Below, piece after piece: positions 26,533 to 35,127 of a stretch of 42,388 nt of DNA. Below the pieces are notes generated by a model that had not been told where the DNA came from, did no database searches, and was given only the letters and a program-made list of their open reading frames with translations. This DNA comes from Spirochaetota bacterium. Its GTDB lineage: Bacteria > Spirochaetota > Spirochaetia > SPDA01 > B32-G16. The first letter of the stretch is position 1; each line of letters opens with the position of its first letter. The translations under genes and the position numbers were made by a program. The stretch spans positions 1 to 42,388 of the forward strand of contig QNBH01000008.1 of assembly GCA_003645645.1 (NCBI GenBank), in the 5' to 3' direction.

Positions 26533-27726
26533 ATGAAAAGATTTTTTTACCTGATGCTTTCACTGGCAATTATTCTTCTTTCGGCAGGAATGGTCTTTGC
26601 CGAAGGAACGAAAGAGGAAGCAGGGCCGATAAAAATCGGGATGTATGCAGACCTTAGTGCAGGAACGGCACAATGGGGTACCGATGCAGAGAAGGGAGCA
26701 AAACTTCGAGTAAAAGAAGAGAATGAGAAGGGTGGGATTATGGGTCGAAAGATCGAGCTTGTAGTCTACGATTGTAAAATGAGCCCCACCGAAGCTGTAA
26801 AAGCGTATACACGGCTTGTCCAGGAAGATAAAGTCTGTGCCGTGTACGGCTCACTTATTTCCAATACAGCCCTTGCAGTCTCTCCTGTAGCAGCACAAAT
26901 GAAGGTTCCAGTAGTCTCCAGAGCCATGGATGAGAGAGCAACCACTCCCGGATTCGATCCCGATAATCCCGAGAAGGATATTCCGCCCAACCCCTATTTC
27001 TTTCTCCTGCAACCCTCCGCTTTCCAGCAGGCAGCGGTAATAGCGGGATATGCCATCGATGAGCTTGGCATGAATACTTTTGCCATGCTCTACGACGAGG
27101 GGAATGCGTACGCAGTCTATCTGGCAAAGGGATTCGAATACTATGTTAAGAAGAGAGGAAAACAAATGCTTGGCTCTTTTACCTTTCAGGCTGGAGATAT
27201 GGACTATAAGGCTCAATTAACAAAAATTAAATCCTTAGGGCCTGACGGTCTCTTTATCCCCAACTACGTTACCCAGAACGCCAATGCTGTAAAGCAGGCC
27301 AGGGAGCTCGGTCTCGAGACAACTTTCCTCGGCAATAATTCCTGGTACAAACCCATGGATGAGGTAGCCGGAGCAGCAGCAGACGGTTCCTACTTTCCCA
27401 ACAATATATCCATGGACGATCCTTCTCTTAAATGGTTTTTCGATACATACAAAAAAGAGTGGGGTGAGGAGCCGAGGCTGCACTCCTTTTCCGGGTATGA
27501 CGATGTGGGGTTTATCATCGAAGCTATAAGAAATGCTCAATCGACAGATCCACAGAAAGTACGTGATGCCATGGAGGCGACACGACAGTTCGAAGGCACA
27601 ATAGGAACCATCAATATCGATCCGAAAACCCATCGTCCTGTTAACTTACCGATGTCAATCCTCTATTTCGATGGCGCAACTATAAAAACTGCAGAGCTTA
27701 AGTATCTGCCCAAACCAATTGAGTAG
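26533..27726 (+). CDS. ABC transporter periplasmic substrate-binding protein (LivK type)
   Basis: Signal peptide ...VFAEGTKEEAG; PIKIGMYADLSAGTAQWGTDAEKGAKLRVKEENEKGGIMGRKIELVVYDCK. Confidence 0.93.
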   Translation: MKRFFYLMLSLAIILLSAGMVFAEGTKEEAGPIKIGMYADLSAGTAQWGTDAEKGAKLRVKEENEKGGIMGRKIELVVYDCKMSPTEAVKAYTRLVQEDKVCAVYGSLISNTALAVSPVAAQMKVPVVSRAMDERATTPGFDPDNPEKDIPPNPYFFLLQPSAFQQAAVIAGYAIDELGMNTFAMLYDEGNAYAVYLAKGFEYYVKKRGKQMLGSFTFQAGDMDYKAQLTKIKSLGPDGLFIPNYVTQNANAVKQARELGLETTFLGNNSWYKPMDEVAGAAADGSYFPNNISMDDPSLKWFFDTYKKEWGEEPRLHSFSGYDDVGFIIEAIRNAQSTDPQKVRDAMEATRQFEGTIGTINIDPKTHRPVNLPMSILYFDGATIKTAELKYLPKPIE

Positions 27727-27857
27727 CGTCCGGTGTTCCGGATCCTGCACGGATGGAAGTCTTTTGTAATGGCGAGGGATACCTTGACCAATTTATCATC
27801 AGCGGATATATACATTGAAAAAGCTTTCATTTCCGGTAATAATATCTAAAAAATTAG

Positions 27858-27892
27858 CAGGGCAGGCCTGATTAAAGGCTTGCCCCTGTTTG
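27858..27892 (+). terminator. terminator-like hairpin downstream of the substrate-binding protein
   Basis: CAGGGCAGGCCT-GATTAA-AGGCTTGCCCCTG stem (one bulge, one wobble) followed by TTTG. Confidence 0.4.
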
Positions 27893-27920
27893 CAAAGAGA
27901 ACCTTGAAAACGGAGGCTCG

Positions 27921-28418
27921 ATGACTCTTAAATCCTACATTATGGCGGAGCTCGAAGAGATTAAGAGAGAGTTTCTCGATGCACTAGAGGGGCTGGATGA
28001 TGACACGATAGGCAGGTTTTCTCCGAAGGGACACTGGCCCATCGCATGGATAGTACAGCATTGCTGTGAGAACTACGATAAGTGGCTCTATAAAAGTCTA
28101 ACCGGTAAATACTGCCTTCAACACGATCTGTTCATAACCGCTCGTCCTATCCAGCCTCCCGATCCTGAGGCAAAATATCCGACCATCGATACGCTGAGAA
28201 AGAGAATCGATAAAGTGCTCTCTTCCATCATCGAAGAGATGAAAAAACTTAAAGATGAGGATCTTGATAACAAACTCCACGGCGAGGAAAGCATCGTCCT
28301 TGGATGTTACAGGGTGATAAATCACACAAACTCTCATTTAAGGAACATCTGGTTCATCCTGGGAGAATTGGGAGTGGACAGGTGGTCGGAGCAGAAACTG
28401 GTTTTTCCTTCAGCATAA
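27921..28418 (+). CDS. DinB family protein
   Basis: GHWPIAWIVQHCCENYDKWLY ... RVINHTNSHLRNIWFILGELG: metal-binding DinB-like helices. Confidence 0.7.
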   Translation: MTLKSYIMAELEEIKREFLDALEGLDDDTIGRFSPKGHWPIAWIVQHCCENYDKWLYKSLTGKYCLQHDLFITARPIQPPDPEAKYPTIDTLRKRIDKVLSSIIEEMKKLKDEDLDNKLHGEESIVLGCYRVINHTNSHLRNIWFILGELGVDRWSEQKLVFPSA

Positions 28419-28447
28419 GTAATATCGGAGGGTTTATACACCGATTT

Positions 28448-28987
28448 TTATCGGGAAAAATGGCTGTACCACTCCTCTTCCAGCATACTCATTATGTAAG
28501 GGCTTAAGTATCCCTCCTCAAATCTACGCGCATCCCGGAGAAGACCCTCCATTGTAAATCCTGCCTTTTTGTAACAGGATATGGCCGGGTTATTGTAGTC
28601 AAAAACGAGAAGATCTATCCGATGTAAACCCAGCTCCTCAAAACCCACTTTTAATATTTTCTTTACCATGAGTGTACCCACCCCTTTACCCCTCCACGCA
28701 GGAGGTCCCACAAGTACTCTGGAAAGGGTGGCCGATCGATTGCTCAGGTCTATGTTGTTTAACTCAACATGTCCAAGAACTTCTCCCTGGGGGTAAACAA
28801 CAGCTTTGAAAATCTTTCTCAAGGGAGGGTTTGAGAGAGACCCTTCAAGGTATTTCCCGAGTTGTCCTTCTGTCAACGGAAAGGTGAAAATAGGACCGGC
28901 CCACCTCATAAGCAGTTCGGCCGAATCTATCCACCCGATCAGTCTGGAAAAATCTTCCCGCTTGAAAGGTCTAAGTTCTACCTGCAT
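28448..28987 (-). CDS. GNAT family N-acetyltransferase
   Basis: GPPAWRGKGVGTLMVKKILKVGFEELGLHRIDLLVFDYNNPAISCYKKAGFTMEGLLRD. Confidence 0.92.
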   Translation of the reverse strand: MQVELRPFKREDFSRLIGWIDSAELLMRWAGPIFTFPLTEGQLGKYLEGSLSNPPLRKIFKAVVYPQGEVLGHVELNNIDLSNRSATLSRVLVGPPAWRGKGVGTLMVKKILKVGFEELGLHRIDLLVFDYNNPAISCYKKAGFTMEGLLRDARRFEEGYLSPYIMSMLEEEWYSHFSR

Positions 28988-28993
28988 AAAGGC

Positions 28994-30367
28994 TTACTCT
29001 CCTTTTAACACCTCATCACATGCCTCTTCCAGCACACCCAGGGACTCCTTAAGAGCTTCCTCTGTTATTACAAGCGGCGGAGCTATTTTGATACACTCTC
29101 CGCCAACCCCGACCGGTGCAAACATTAAAACCCCTTTATGGAAGCATCTCTCATTTATCATTAAAGCTGTATCGGGGTCGGGCTCCTTCGTTCCCTTCTT
29201 AACGACCTGAATACCTGCTACCAGTCCCCTGCCCTGTACACAACCGAGGACATGGGGATACTTGTTCCTGATTCTGTGCAGCTCAGGTATGAGAATCTCC
29301 CCCATTTTTCCGGCGTTTTCGGTGAGATTTTTTTCTTTTATGATTTTAAGATTTTCTATAGCAGCTATTACGGGCAGAGGACTTGCTGAGTGGGTGGAGG
29401 TCATGGAACCGGGGGGATATAGATCCATTATCTCCTTCCGCCCTATTACCGCAGAGATAGGCAGGGATGATGATATACCCTTACCGCAGACTATTAAATC
29501 CGGTTTAACATCGTAGTGTTCAAAACAGAACATTTTCCCCGTTCTGCCGAATCCTGCCTGTATCTCGTCAAATATTGTTAGAATATCGTTTTCTCTGCAA
29601 AACCTCTCCAGTTTTTTTGCATAATCAAAGGGAAGAAAATCGGGACCTACACCCTGGTATGATTCCGTTATAACACAGGCTATCTCACCGGGTTTAACCT
29701 TTTTCTCTTTAAGGCTCCTCTCAAAAAGCTCGAAGGAGGTATCTTCATTCTTAAAACCGTCCGGGAAAGGCACCTGAACGAAGTTTCTCCCCTCATCCAC
29801 CAGCCACTTTTTAAGACTCTCAATACCGCCCGCCAGTTGAGACCCCATGGTACGACCGTGAAAGGCATTTTGAAAGGATACAACATACTTCCTCTTCGGC
29901 CCGTATTTCTCCAGGGCGTATGTTCTGGCCAGTTTCAGACTGTTCTCTATGGCTTCACTTCCGGTTGTAAGCAGAAAAACCCTGTAATTACCGGGTTCGG
30001 GTGCAAGCTGCTTGAGAGCCAGAGTAAGCTCTCTCCTCTTTTCATGGGCAAACACATACGTGGAAAGAAGAGGTTTTCTAATGGCCTGCTTGATAGCATC
30101 TACTATCTCCTTTCTCCCGTGACCGGCGTTGGCTATCAACACCCCCGACGACCAGTCTATCCAGCGGTTTCCCCATTTATCCCATACACAGAATCCCTCC
30201 GCCTTGTCCCATATAACGGGAGGTTGTCCCATCATTGACCTGGGTTCGGATTTCTCCAGATCCCTGAATATCGGTAGTGATTCCGGTACGGGAAGTTTTG
30301 TTTTTATTATACGGTATTTTGTTTTTACATGTGCTACTTCCACCGGTTCGAGATTGTACTTAGCCAT
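28994..30367 (-). CDS. class III pyridoxal-phosphate aminotransferase
   Basis: TTGSEAIENSLKLAR, SFQNAFHGRTMGSQ, LTIFDEIQAGFGRTGKMF, DLIVCGKGISS; GGAGGAAAATAGA-ATG start. Confidence 0.93.
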   Translation of the reverse strand: MAKYNLEPVEVAHVKTKYRIIKTKLPVPESLPIFRDLEKSEPRSMMGQPPVIWDKAEGFCVWDKWGNRWIDWSSGVLIANAGHGRKEIVDAIKQAIRKPLLSTYVFAHEKRRELTLALKQLAPEPGNYRVFLLTTGSEAIENSLKLARTYALEKYGPKRKYVVSFQNAFHGRTMGSQLAGGIESLKKWLVDEGRNFVQVPFPDGFKNEDTSFELFERSLKEKKVKPGEIACVITESYQGVGPDFLPFDYAKKLERFCRENDILTIFDEIQAGFGRTGKMFCFEHYDVKPDLIVCGKGISSSLPISAVIGRKEIMDLYPPGSMTSTHSASPLPVIAAIENLKIIKEKNLTENAGKMGEILIPELHRIRNKYPHVLGCVQGRGLVAGIQVVKKGTKEPDPDTALMINERCFHKGVLMFAPVGVGGECIKIAPPLVITEEALKESLGVLEEACDEVLKGE

Positions 30368-30368
30368 T

Positions 30369-31637
30369 CTATTTTCCTCCTTCCAATTCAACATGTGGTG
30401 TATCTCCATAAACGATTCCGACCGGACGGCCATCCTTTTCTATGGATATACGTGCTGCTTCTACCACCAGCTCGTTAATGTAGCTGTTGGCAGGAGTGGC
30501 GATAATACCTTTATTATCGATTTTAGCGATAATCTCCTGTCGCCTTTTAAGCGAGCTCTCATCATCAAGCCCGGAAACCTCCTGCTCCATTCTGTACATG
30601 GAGCCGATATTTGCCTCGATAGAGTCAAATCCGTATCCTATGGGTTTAAATCCGTCCCCCTCCCATGGGACCAACCTGAAAAAATCCGGATTTATATAGT
30701 TGAAGTGAGACCCTGCAGTTCCTATCCCTTCCAGATAACTGTGGGTTACCCCCCGGAATTGATCGTTGTGTTTGATCATTCCGCTCTTACCCTCTCCTTC
30801 ACAGAAGAGCGTAAGACACTGCTCGTTGCTACCCGCACCCTCATCGGGATACCCAAGCCCATCCGTTACGGTAAGGAGTGCACCGTTTTCGTATCGTATT
30901 CGTCCATTTGCCCACATGTATCCCTCTTTGCCGTTGGGGAACTTTCCTTTTACGCCTGCAACAGAGACTTCCACCGGTTTAACACCGGTTATAAAGTAGA
31001 CCAGATCTACATAATGGCATCCCACGTAAACGAACGGGTCTGTCTGGTCACAGGTAAACCAGTTCTGAAAATTGGAGAAACGGTAGTAGTAGGGCTCTAT
31101 CATTTTGGCCTCTCCCATCTTAAACTCTCCAAAATCTCCTTCTAAATAGTGTTTTCTGGCCAGGAGAGACCTTCTGTCGAATCTCTTATGATACTCCACA
31201 CCCACAAAGAGCCCGCGGTCGAACGCCTTTTTCTTAATCTCTTCTGAATGGGAATATTTTAATACCAGGGGTTTTACACATAATACATGTTGATCAGCCT
31301 CCAGTGCATCCACCACCATTCCGTAGTGAAGCGGATCGGGTACAGCAACTATCACACACTGGCGAGGTTTCATCTCTGCAAGCACATCTTTGTACAGCTC
31401 CGGAAAGTTTCTCGATGACGGTTCGTTAACAGAGGGATGTGGAAGAAAATCCTGTCCGGGGAATGCCATACTGATCTCTCTGTTATCTTTAAGCTCTTTG
31501 AGGGGAGCGCTGTTCAGGGCACAAACCCGAATGTCTCCTACAATGCCCATTCTCTGAAGATGATAAACAGAAGGAAGAATGAGGTCTGCCGTTATCATCC
31601 CCCCGCCAATAATTGTAATATCGATTCTGTTTCCCAT
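30369..31637 (-). CDS. Gfo/Idh/MocA family oxidoreductase
   Basis: ITIIGGGMITADLILPS, CVIVAVPDPLHYGMVVDALEADQHVLCVKPLVLKY, GVEYHKRFDRR. Confidence 0.85.
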   Translation of the reverse strand: MGNRIDITIIGGGMITADLILPSVYHLQRMGIVGDIRVCALNSAPLKELKDNREISMAFPGQDFLPHPSVNEPSSRNFPELYKDVLAEMKPRQCVIVAVPDPLHYGMVVDALEADQHVLCVKPLVLKYSHSEEIKKKAFDRGLFVGVEYHKRFDRRSLLARKHYLEGDFGEFKMGEAKMIEPYYYRFSNFQNWFTCDQTDPFVYVGCHYVDLVYFITGVKPVEVSVAGVKGKFPNGKEGYMWANGRIRYENGALLTVTDGLGYPDEGAGSNEQCLTLFCEGEGKSGMIKHNDQFRGVTHSYLEGIGTAGSHFNYINPDFFRLVPWEGDGFKPIGYGFDSIEANIGSMYRMEQEVSGLDDESSLKRRQEIIAKIDNKGIIATPANSYINELVVEAARISIEKDGRPVGIVYGDTPHVELEGGK

Positions 31638-31688
31638 ATTTGCCTCCGGGTTCAGTTGACTTTACACCACCAACAGGTCTAAAATATT

Positions 31689-31709
31689 TAATAACACCTT
31701 ATGTTATTA
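31689..31709. promoter_or_regulatory. candidate operator for the ROK regulator
   Basis: Perfect inverted repeat TAATAACA-CCTTA-TGTTATTA in the divergent intergenic region. Confidence 0.5.
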
Positions 31710-31737
31710 TATTTTTGCCGAAAGGTCAATACAGAAC

Positions 31738-32967
31738 ATGCTTTCAGATATTGCAAATATACACGAAGGGAACCGTCACCGGATCAAGGACAGAGAGAAG
31801 GCTCTCATATTTCATTCGGTATTTTCCGGCACAGCCTCTACACGCAAGAGCCTGGCCGAGAAACTTACAATAAGACCCACCACCATATCCAGGGTTGTGT
31901 ATGAGCTCCTCGAGGATCGTATTCTCATTGAGGGAGAAAGGAAAAACGTCGGAAGAAAGGGAAGGCCGGAAAATATTCTTCTACCAAACCTGAACAGGTT
32001 TGTCGCCATTGCAATTTATGTAGTTTCAAGGGAAATGAAAGGAGTGATGATAAATCTGGGAGAAGAGATTCTCTCCGAGAGAGCTTTCTATCTGGATGAA
32101 CACAGTGATAATGATAAAATTTTTCAAAGCATCAAAACCATTACCGATTATTTAGCTCCCTGCAAACCAGAAGGTTCCGAGCTTCTCGGTGCAGGAGTCT
32201 CTCTGCCCGGAACCGTAAATACACGAGAGATGAGATGGATATCAGCTGCCCGATGGCCTTCACTCTCCAATCTCTCCCTTGCAAAGCTTCCCCTCTTTAC
32301 AGGAACAGAAGTTTCTCTGCACCGCGGACTTGATGCGGAGCTGGAGTATCTCCTTCTTAAAAGGGGGGGATATCGACAAGGGGGAATTCTGCTGTTTCAC
32401 TGGGGATTCGGTATCGGTTCTGCCTATGCCCATAACGGTACCGTTCTTAAGTCGAATATCGGCAGATTCGGAGAAATCGGGCACTGCAGGGTTAATTATG
32501 CCGAAAATCCCGCCTTGCAGCTTAAAAAATGCAGTTGTGGCTCTTACGGATGTCTGGAAACAGAAGCCGCACTGTGGGCAATTCTGCCCCAGATACGCAG
32601 TTTTTATCCGGATGCACCGGAAGAGGAGGTGGAGTTTGCAAGGTACATAAACAGTGCACAATCAATCAAAAGGTCGATAGAGACCATTCCTCTGTTACAC
32701 CGGGCATTGAGTTTCGTTATTCTGGGTCTCGCCAATATTAACCAGATATTTTTCCCGGATAAAATTATCCTCTACGGGCCTTTTTTCCAAAACAAGGGGC
32801 TTTTCGATTTTTTTCTAAGGTCATTTCTAAAGGCAGTCCCCTCCTATAGCAGGAATACACTGGAAGTGGAACTCTTAAACGAACCCATTCACGGGGAGAT
32901 TTTCGGGAGTACGCACGCCTTTTTCAAGAAAGCCCTTAAAGAACTACTCATAGCCAGATGGGAATGA
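31738..32967 (+). CDS. ROK family transcriptional regulator
   Basis: N-terminal winged HTH (RKSLAEKLTIRPTTISRVVYELLEDRILIEG) plus ROK domain (HWGFGIGSAYAHNG..GRFGEIGHCRVN..CSCGSYGCLET). Confidence 0.9.
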   Translation: MLSDIANIHEGNRHRIKDREKALIFHSVFSGTASTRKSLAEKLTIRPTTISRVVYELLEDRILIEGERKNVGRKGRPENILLPNLNRFVAIAIYVVSREMKGVMINLGEEILSERAFYLDEHSDNDKIFQSIKTITDYLAPCKPEGSELLGAGVSLPGTVNTREMRWISAARWPSLSNLSLAKLPLFTGTEVSLHRGLDAELEYLLLKRGGYRQGGILLFHWGFGIGSAYAHNGTVLKSNIGRFGEIGHCRVNYAENPALQLKKCSCGSYGCLETEAALWAILPQIRSFYPDAPEEEVEFARYINSAQSIKRSIETIPLLHRALSFVILGLANINQIFFPDKIILYGPFFQNKGLFDFFLRSFLKAVPSYSRNTLEVELLNEPIHGEIFGSTHAFFKKALKELLIARWE

Positions 32968-33057
32968 TACTTATCTCAAGTAAGTCTGTTCACAGTCACT
33001 TTTTTCTGCCTAGACTAATCCTCTTAAAAGTCCTCCGATCTGCCGGAGATTGAATAG

Positions 33058-33079
33058 AATTATATCCCGGAATATAATT
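33058..33079 (+). repeat. inverted repeat immediately upstream of the EIIA-DAC start codon
   Basis: AATTATAT-CCCGGA-ATATAATT, perfect 8-bp arms, ending 5 nt before ATG 33085. Confidence 0.5.
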
Positions 33080-33084
33080 ACTCG

Positions 33085-34431
33085 ATGGACATTGTAGAAT
33101 ATATATCTCCCGATCGTATCTTTTTTCTTAAAAACACAAAGAAATTACCGGCAATACGGGAATTGATCCAATCTGCCTGTAAGACTATTCCCAATGTGGA
33201 TCCCGAAGAAGTCTTTCAAATCGTGTGGGAGAGGGAGAAGCAGGTAAGTTCTTGGATAGCAACGGGAATTGCCATTCCCCATGGACGTATTCCCGATTTG
33301 GGAGGATTTTATGTTGCCATTGGAAGAAGCAAGGAAGGGGTGGAATACGAATCTACCGATCAAAATCCTGTCAATCTTATGATTCTGATCCTGGGTGATT
33401 CGGGTGAACCAGACCATCATATCATGTTACTGGCTGAGGTAGCCCGGACCATAAAGATGGAACAGATAAAGGAGATGATTCTCTCCGCGGGTACAGAAAA
33501 TGAAATCTATGAAATAATACTTAACCGTAATCGCCTGATTCGTGAATCCCAGAGAGGGCTGTTAATCGATATATCCGGCAGGCTTCTGTCCCACGCCGTG
33601 AAACTTGCCTCAGAGCTGGATGCAAACGCAATTATACTCTATGTCGACGCCATGGCAGATATAAAACAGATCGCAGAACTTAGATCCCCGATTCCTTTAA
33701 TTCTTATTGCCCAGAGAGAATATCCGGAGTTACGTGAAATTAACACTGCACACAGTTTCTTGAGGATACCTTTCCCTGCCCTGAACCGAACAAACCAGGT
33801 AAGTATGATAATTTTGTTCGCCCTTTCCCAGGGTCTAATCCGTCGTAATGACCGGGTGGTCTGCCTTTTCGGTACTCCCGACCCGGCCGTAATGGATAAC
33901 CTGATGGTTATAGATGTCTCCCGGGAGATCCCCATCTTTCTCCCCGCTCATCCCACAAGCCTTCTGGGTGATGTGAAACCACCGGTACTGGAGAAGGTTC
34001 TTCACCTTGCCACTGCCATTTCTCTGGAAGGAAGAGAAGGCAAGCCAACAGGAGCTTTTTTTGTTCTTGGAGATTATGAAAATGTACGACAGATGAGCCA
34101 TCAGCTAATAATAAACCCTTTTAAAGGATACAAGGATGACGAGAAAAGCATACTCGATCCAAGCCTCGAGGAGACGGTGAAGGAGTTTTCCACACTCGAC
34201 GGTGCCTTTCTCGTAAGGGGGGATGGAGTCATCGAAGCTGCGGGTGCTTACCTGAGGTTTCCGAAGGCAATAGCGGAACTGCCTTCAGGTCTGGGAGCCC
34301 GCCACGCAGCAGCAGCAAATATAACCGCCTATACCAGGGCTCTCTCCGTTGCGGTTTCACAGTCAACAGGCAGAGTAAGCCTTTTTAAATCCGGAAGGTT
34401 GATAGTAAACCTGGATAAGCCCAGGGCTTAA
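33085..34431 (+). CDS. PTS EIIA-2 domain / PK_C-like domain / diadenylate cyclase (DAC) domain fusion
   Basis: EIIA: TGIAIPHGRIPDL phosphorylatable His. Middle: RLLSHAVKLASELDANAIILYVD. DAC: LDGAFLVRGDGVIEAAGAYL...LGARHAAAANITAYTRALSVAVSQSTGRVSLFKSGRLI. Confidence 0.75.
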   Translation: MDIVEYISPDRIFFLKNTKKLPAIRELIQSACKTIPNVDPEEVFQIVWEREKQVSSWIATGIAIPHGRIPDLGGFYVAIGRSKEGVEYESTDQNPVNLMILILGDSGEPDHHIMLLAEVARTIKMEQIKEMILSAGTENEIYEIILNRNRLIRESQRGLLIDISGRLLSHAVKLASELDANAIILYVDAMADIKQIAELRSPIPLILIAQREYPELREINTAHSFLRIPFPALNRTNQVSMIILFALSQGLIRRNDRVVCLFGTPDPAVMDNLMVIDVSREIPIFLPAHPTSLLGDVKPPVLEKVLHLATAISLEGREGKPTGAFFVLGDYENVRQMSHQLIINPFKGYKDDEKSILDPSLEETVKEFSTLDGAFLVRGDGVIEAAGAYLRFPKAIAELPSGLGARHAAAANITAYTRALSVAVSQSTGRVSLFKSGRLIVNLDKPRA

Positions 34432-34964
34432 GCGGATAGGTCGGGGAAATAAACCTCCCCTATGGTAACACATGTAATCTTCCCATCTACGATTGCCTGG
34501 CCTATCATTCTGGCAAAAAAACCATCCCGGTCCAGGCTCTTTGCAATCAGAAGCACCTCTTTATCAGGAAGTAGTGGTTCCATAAAGACAGCCCCTATAA
34601 CCCTGGTAGCCCTGACCGCTACAGGCCTGGCATCATCTTCAAGTACTTCGGTATTTTTGGTGATAAAATATGTGAGACACAACCCCAACTGGCCGATCAT
34701 CTCTATCTGAAATGAACCAGGATATACGGGGTAATCGGGGAAATGCCCTTTAAAAACGGGGTCTTCCTTCCGCATATAGCGCATACCGGTTATCAGCTCT
34801 TCCTCCAGAGAAATACCGGTTATTCTGTCCAGAAAAAGGAGTGGTTCTCTGTGAGGTATTAGCCTCTTTATATCTTCGTTCCGGAGGTCGAGGTTCCGGG
34901 GGAAATTTTCCAGGGGAAGAATTGGTTTCTTTCTGTGTTTTTTAAGAAGTGATTCGTATTCCAT
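34428..34964 (-). CDS. FabZ-like 3-hydroxyacyl-ACP dehydratase (hotdog fold)
   Basis: IPHREPLLFLDRITG ... VFKGHFPDYPVYPGSFQIEMIGQLG: catalytic His and Glu retained. Confidence 0.85.
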   Translation of the reverse strand: MEYESLLKKHRKKPILPLENFPRNLDLRNEDIKRLIPHREPLLFLDRITGISLEEELITGMRYMRKEDPVFKGHFPDYPVYPGSFQIEMIGQLGLCLTYFITKNTEVLEDDARPVAVRATRVIGAVFMEPLLPDKEVLLIAKSLDRDGFFARMIGQAIVDGKITCVTIGEVYFPDLSA

Positions 34965-35127
34965 ATTATTACAATAGTGTCACCCATATCGCGATCTTCG
35001 ATCGCAACTGAAAGGCCGAAAAGCGATGTGCTATGGGTTTCGGTAGTTTTTGTTTTTTCGCGTTTAAAAATTTAAGTAAAAAAACAAAATCTCGACTGTA
35101 CATAGCATAAAGAAGTTTGGTATCATG

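Noticed and set aside
28424-28450. Possible terminator ATCGG...CCGATTTTT between DinB and GNAT genes
   Set aside because: Only a 5-bp stem with a 12-nt loop; too weak to list as a feature.
30129-31145. 338-aa plus-strand ORF
   Set aside because: Antisense to two well-supported genes (aminotransferase and Gfo/Idh oxidoreductase); low-complexity shadow translation with no recognisable motifs.
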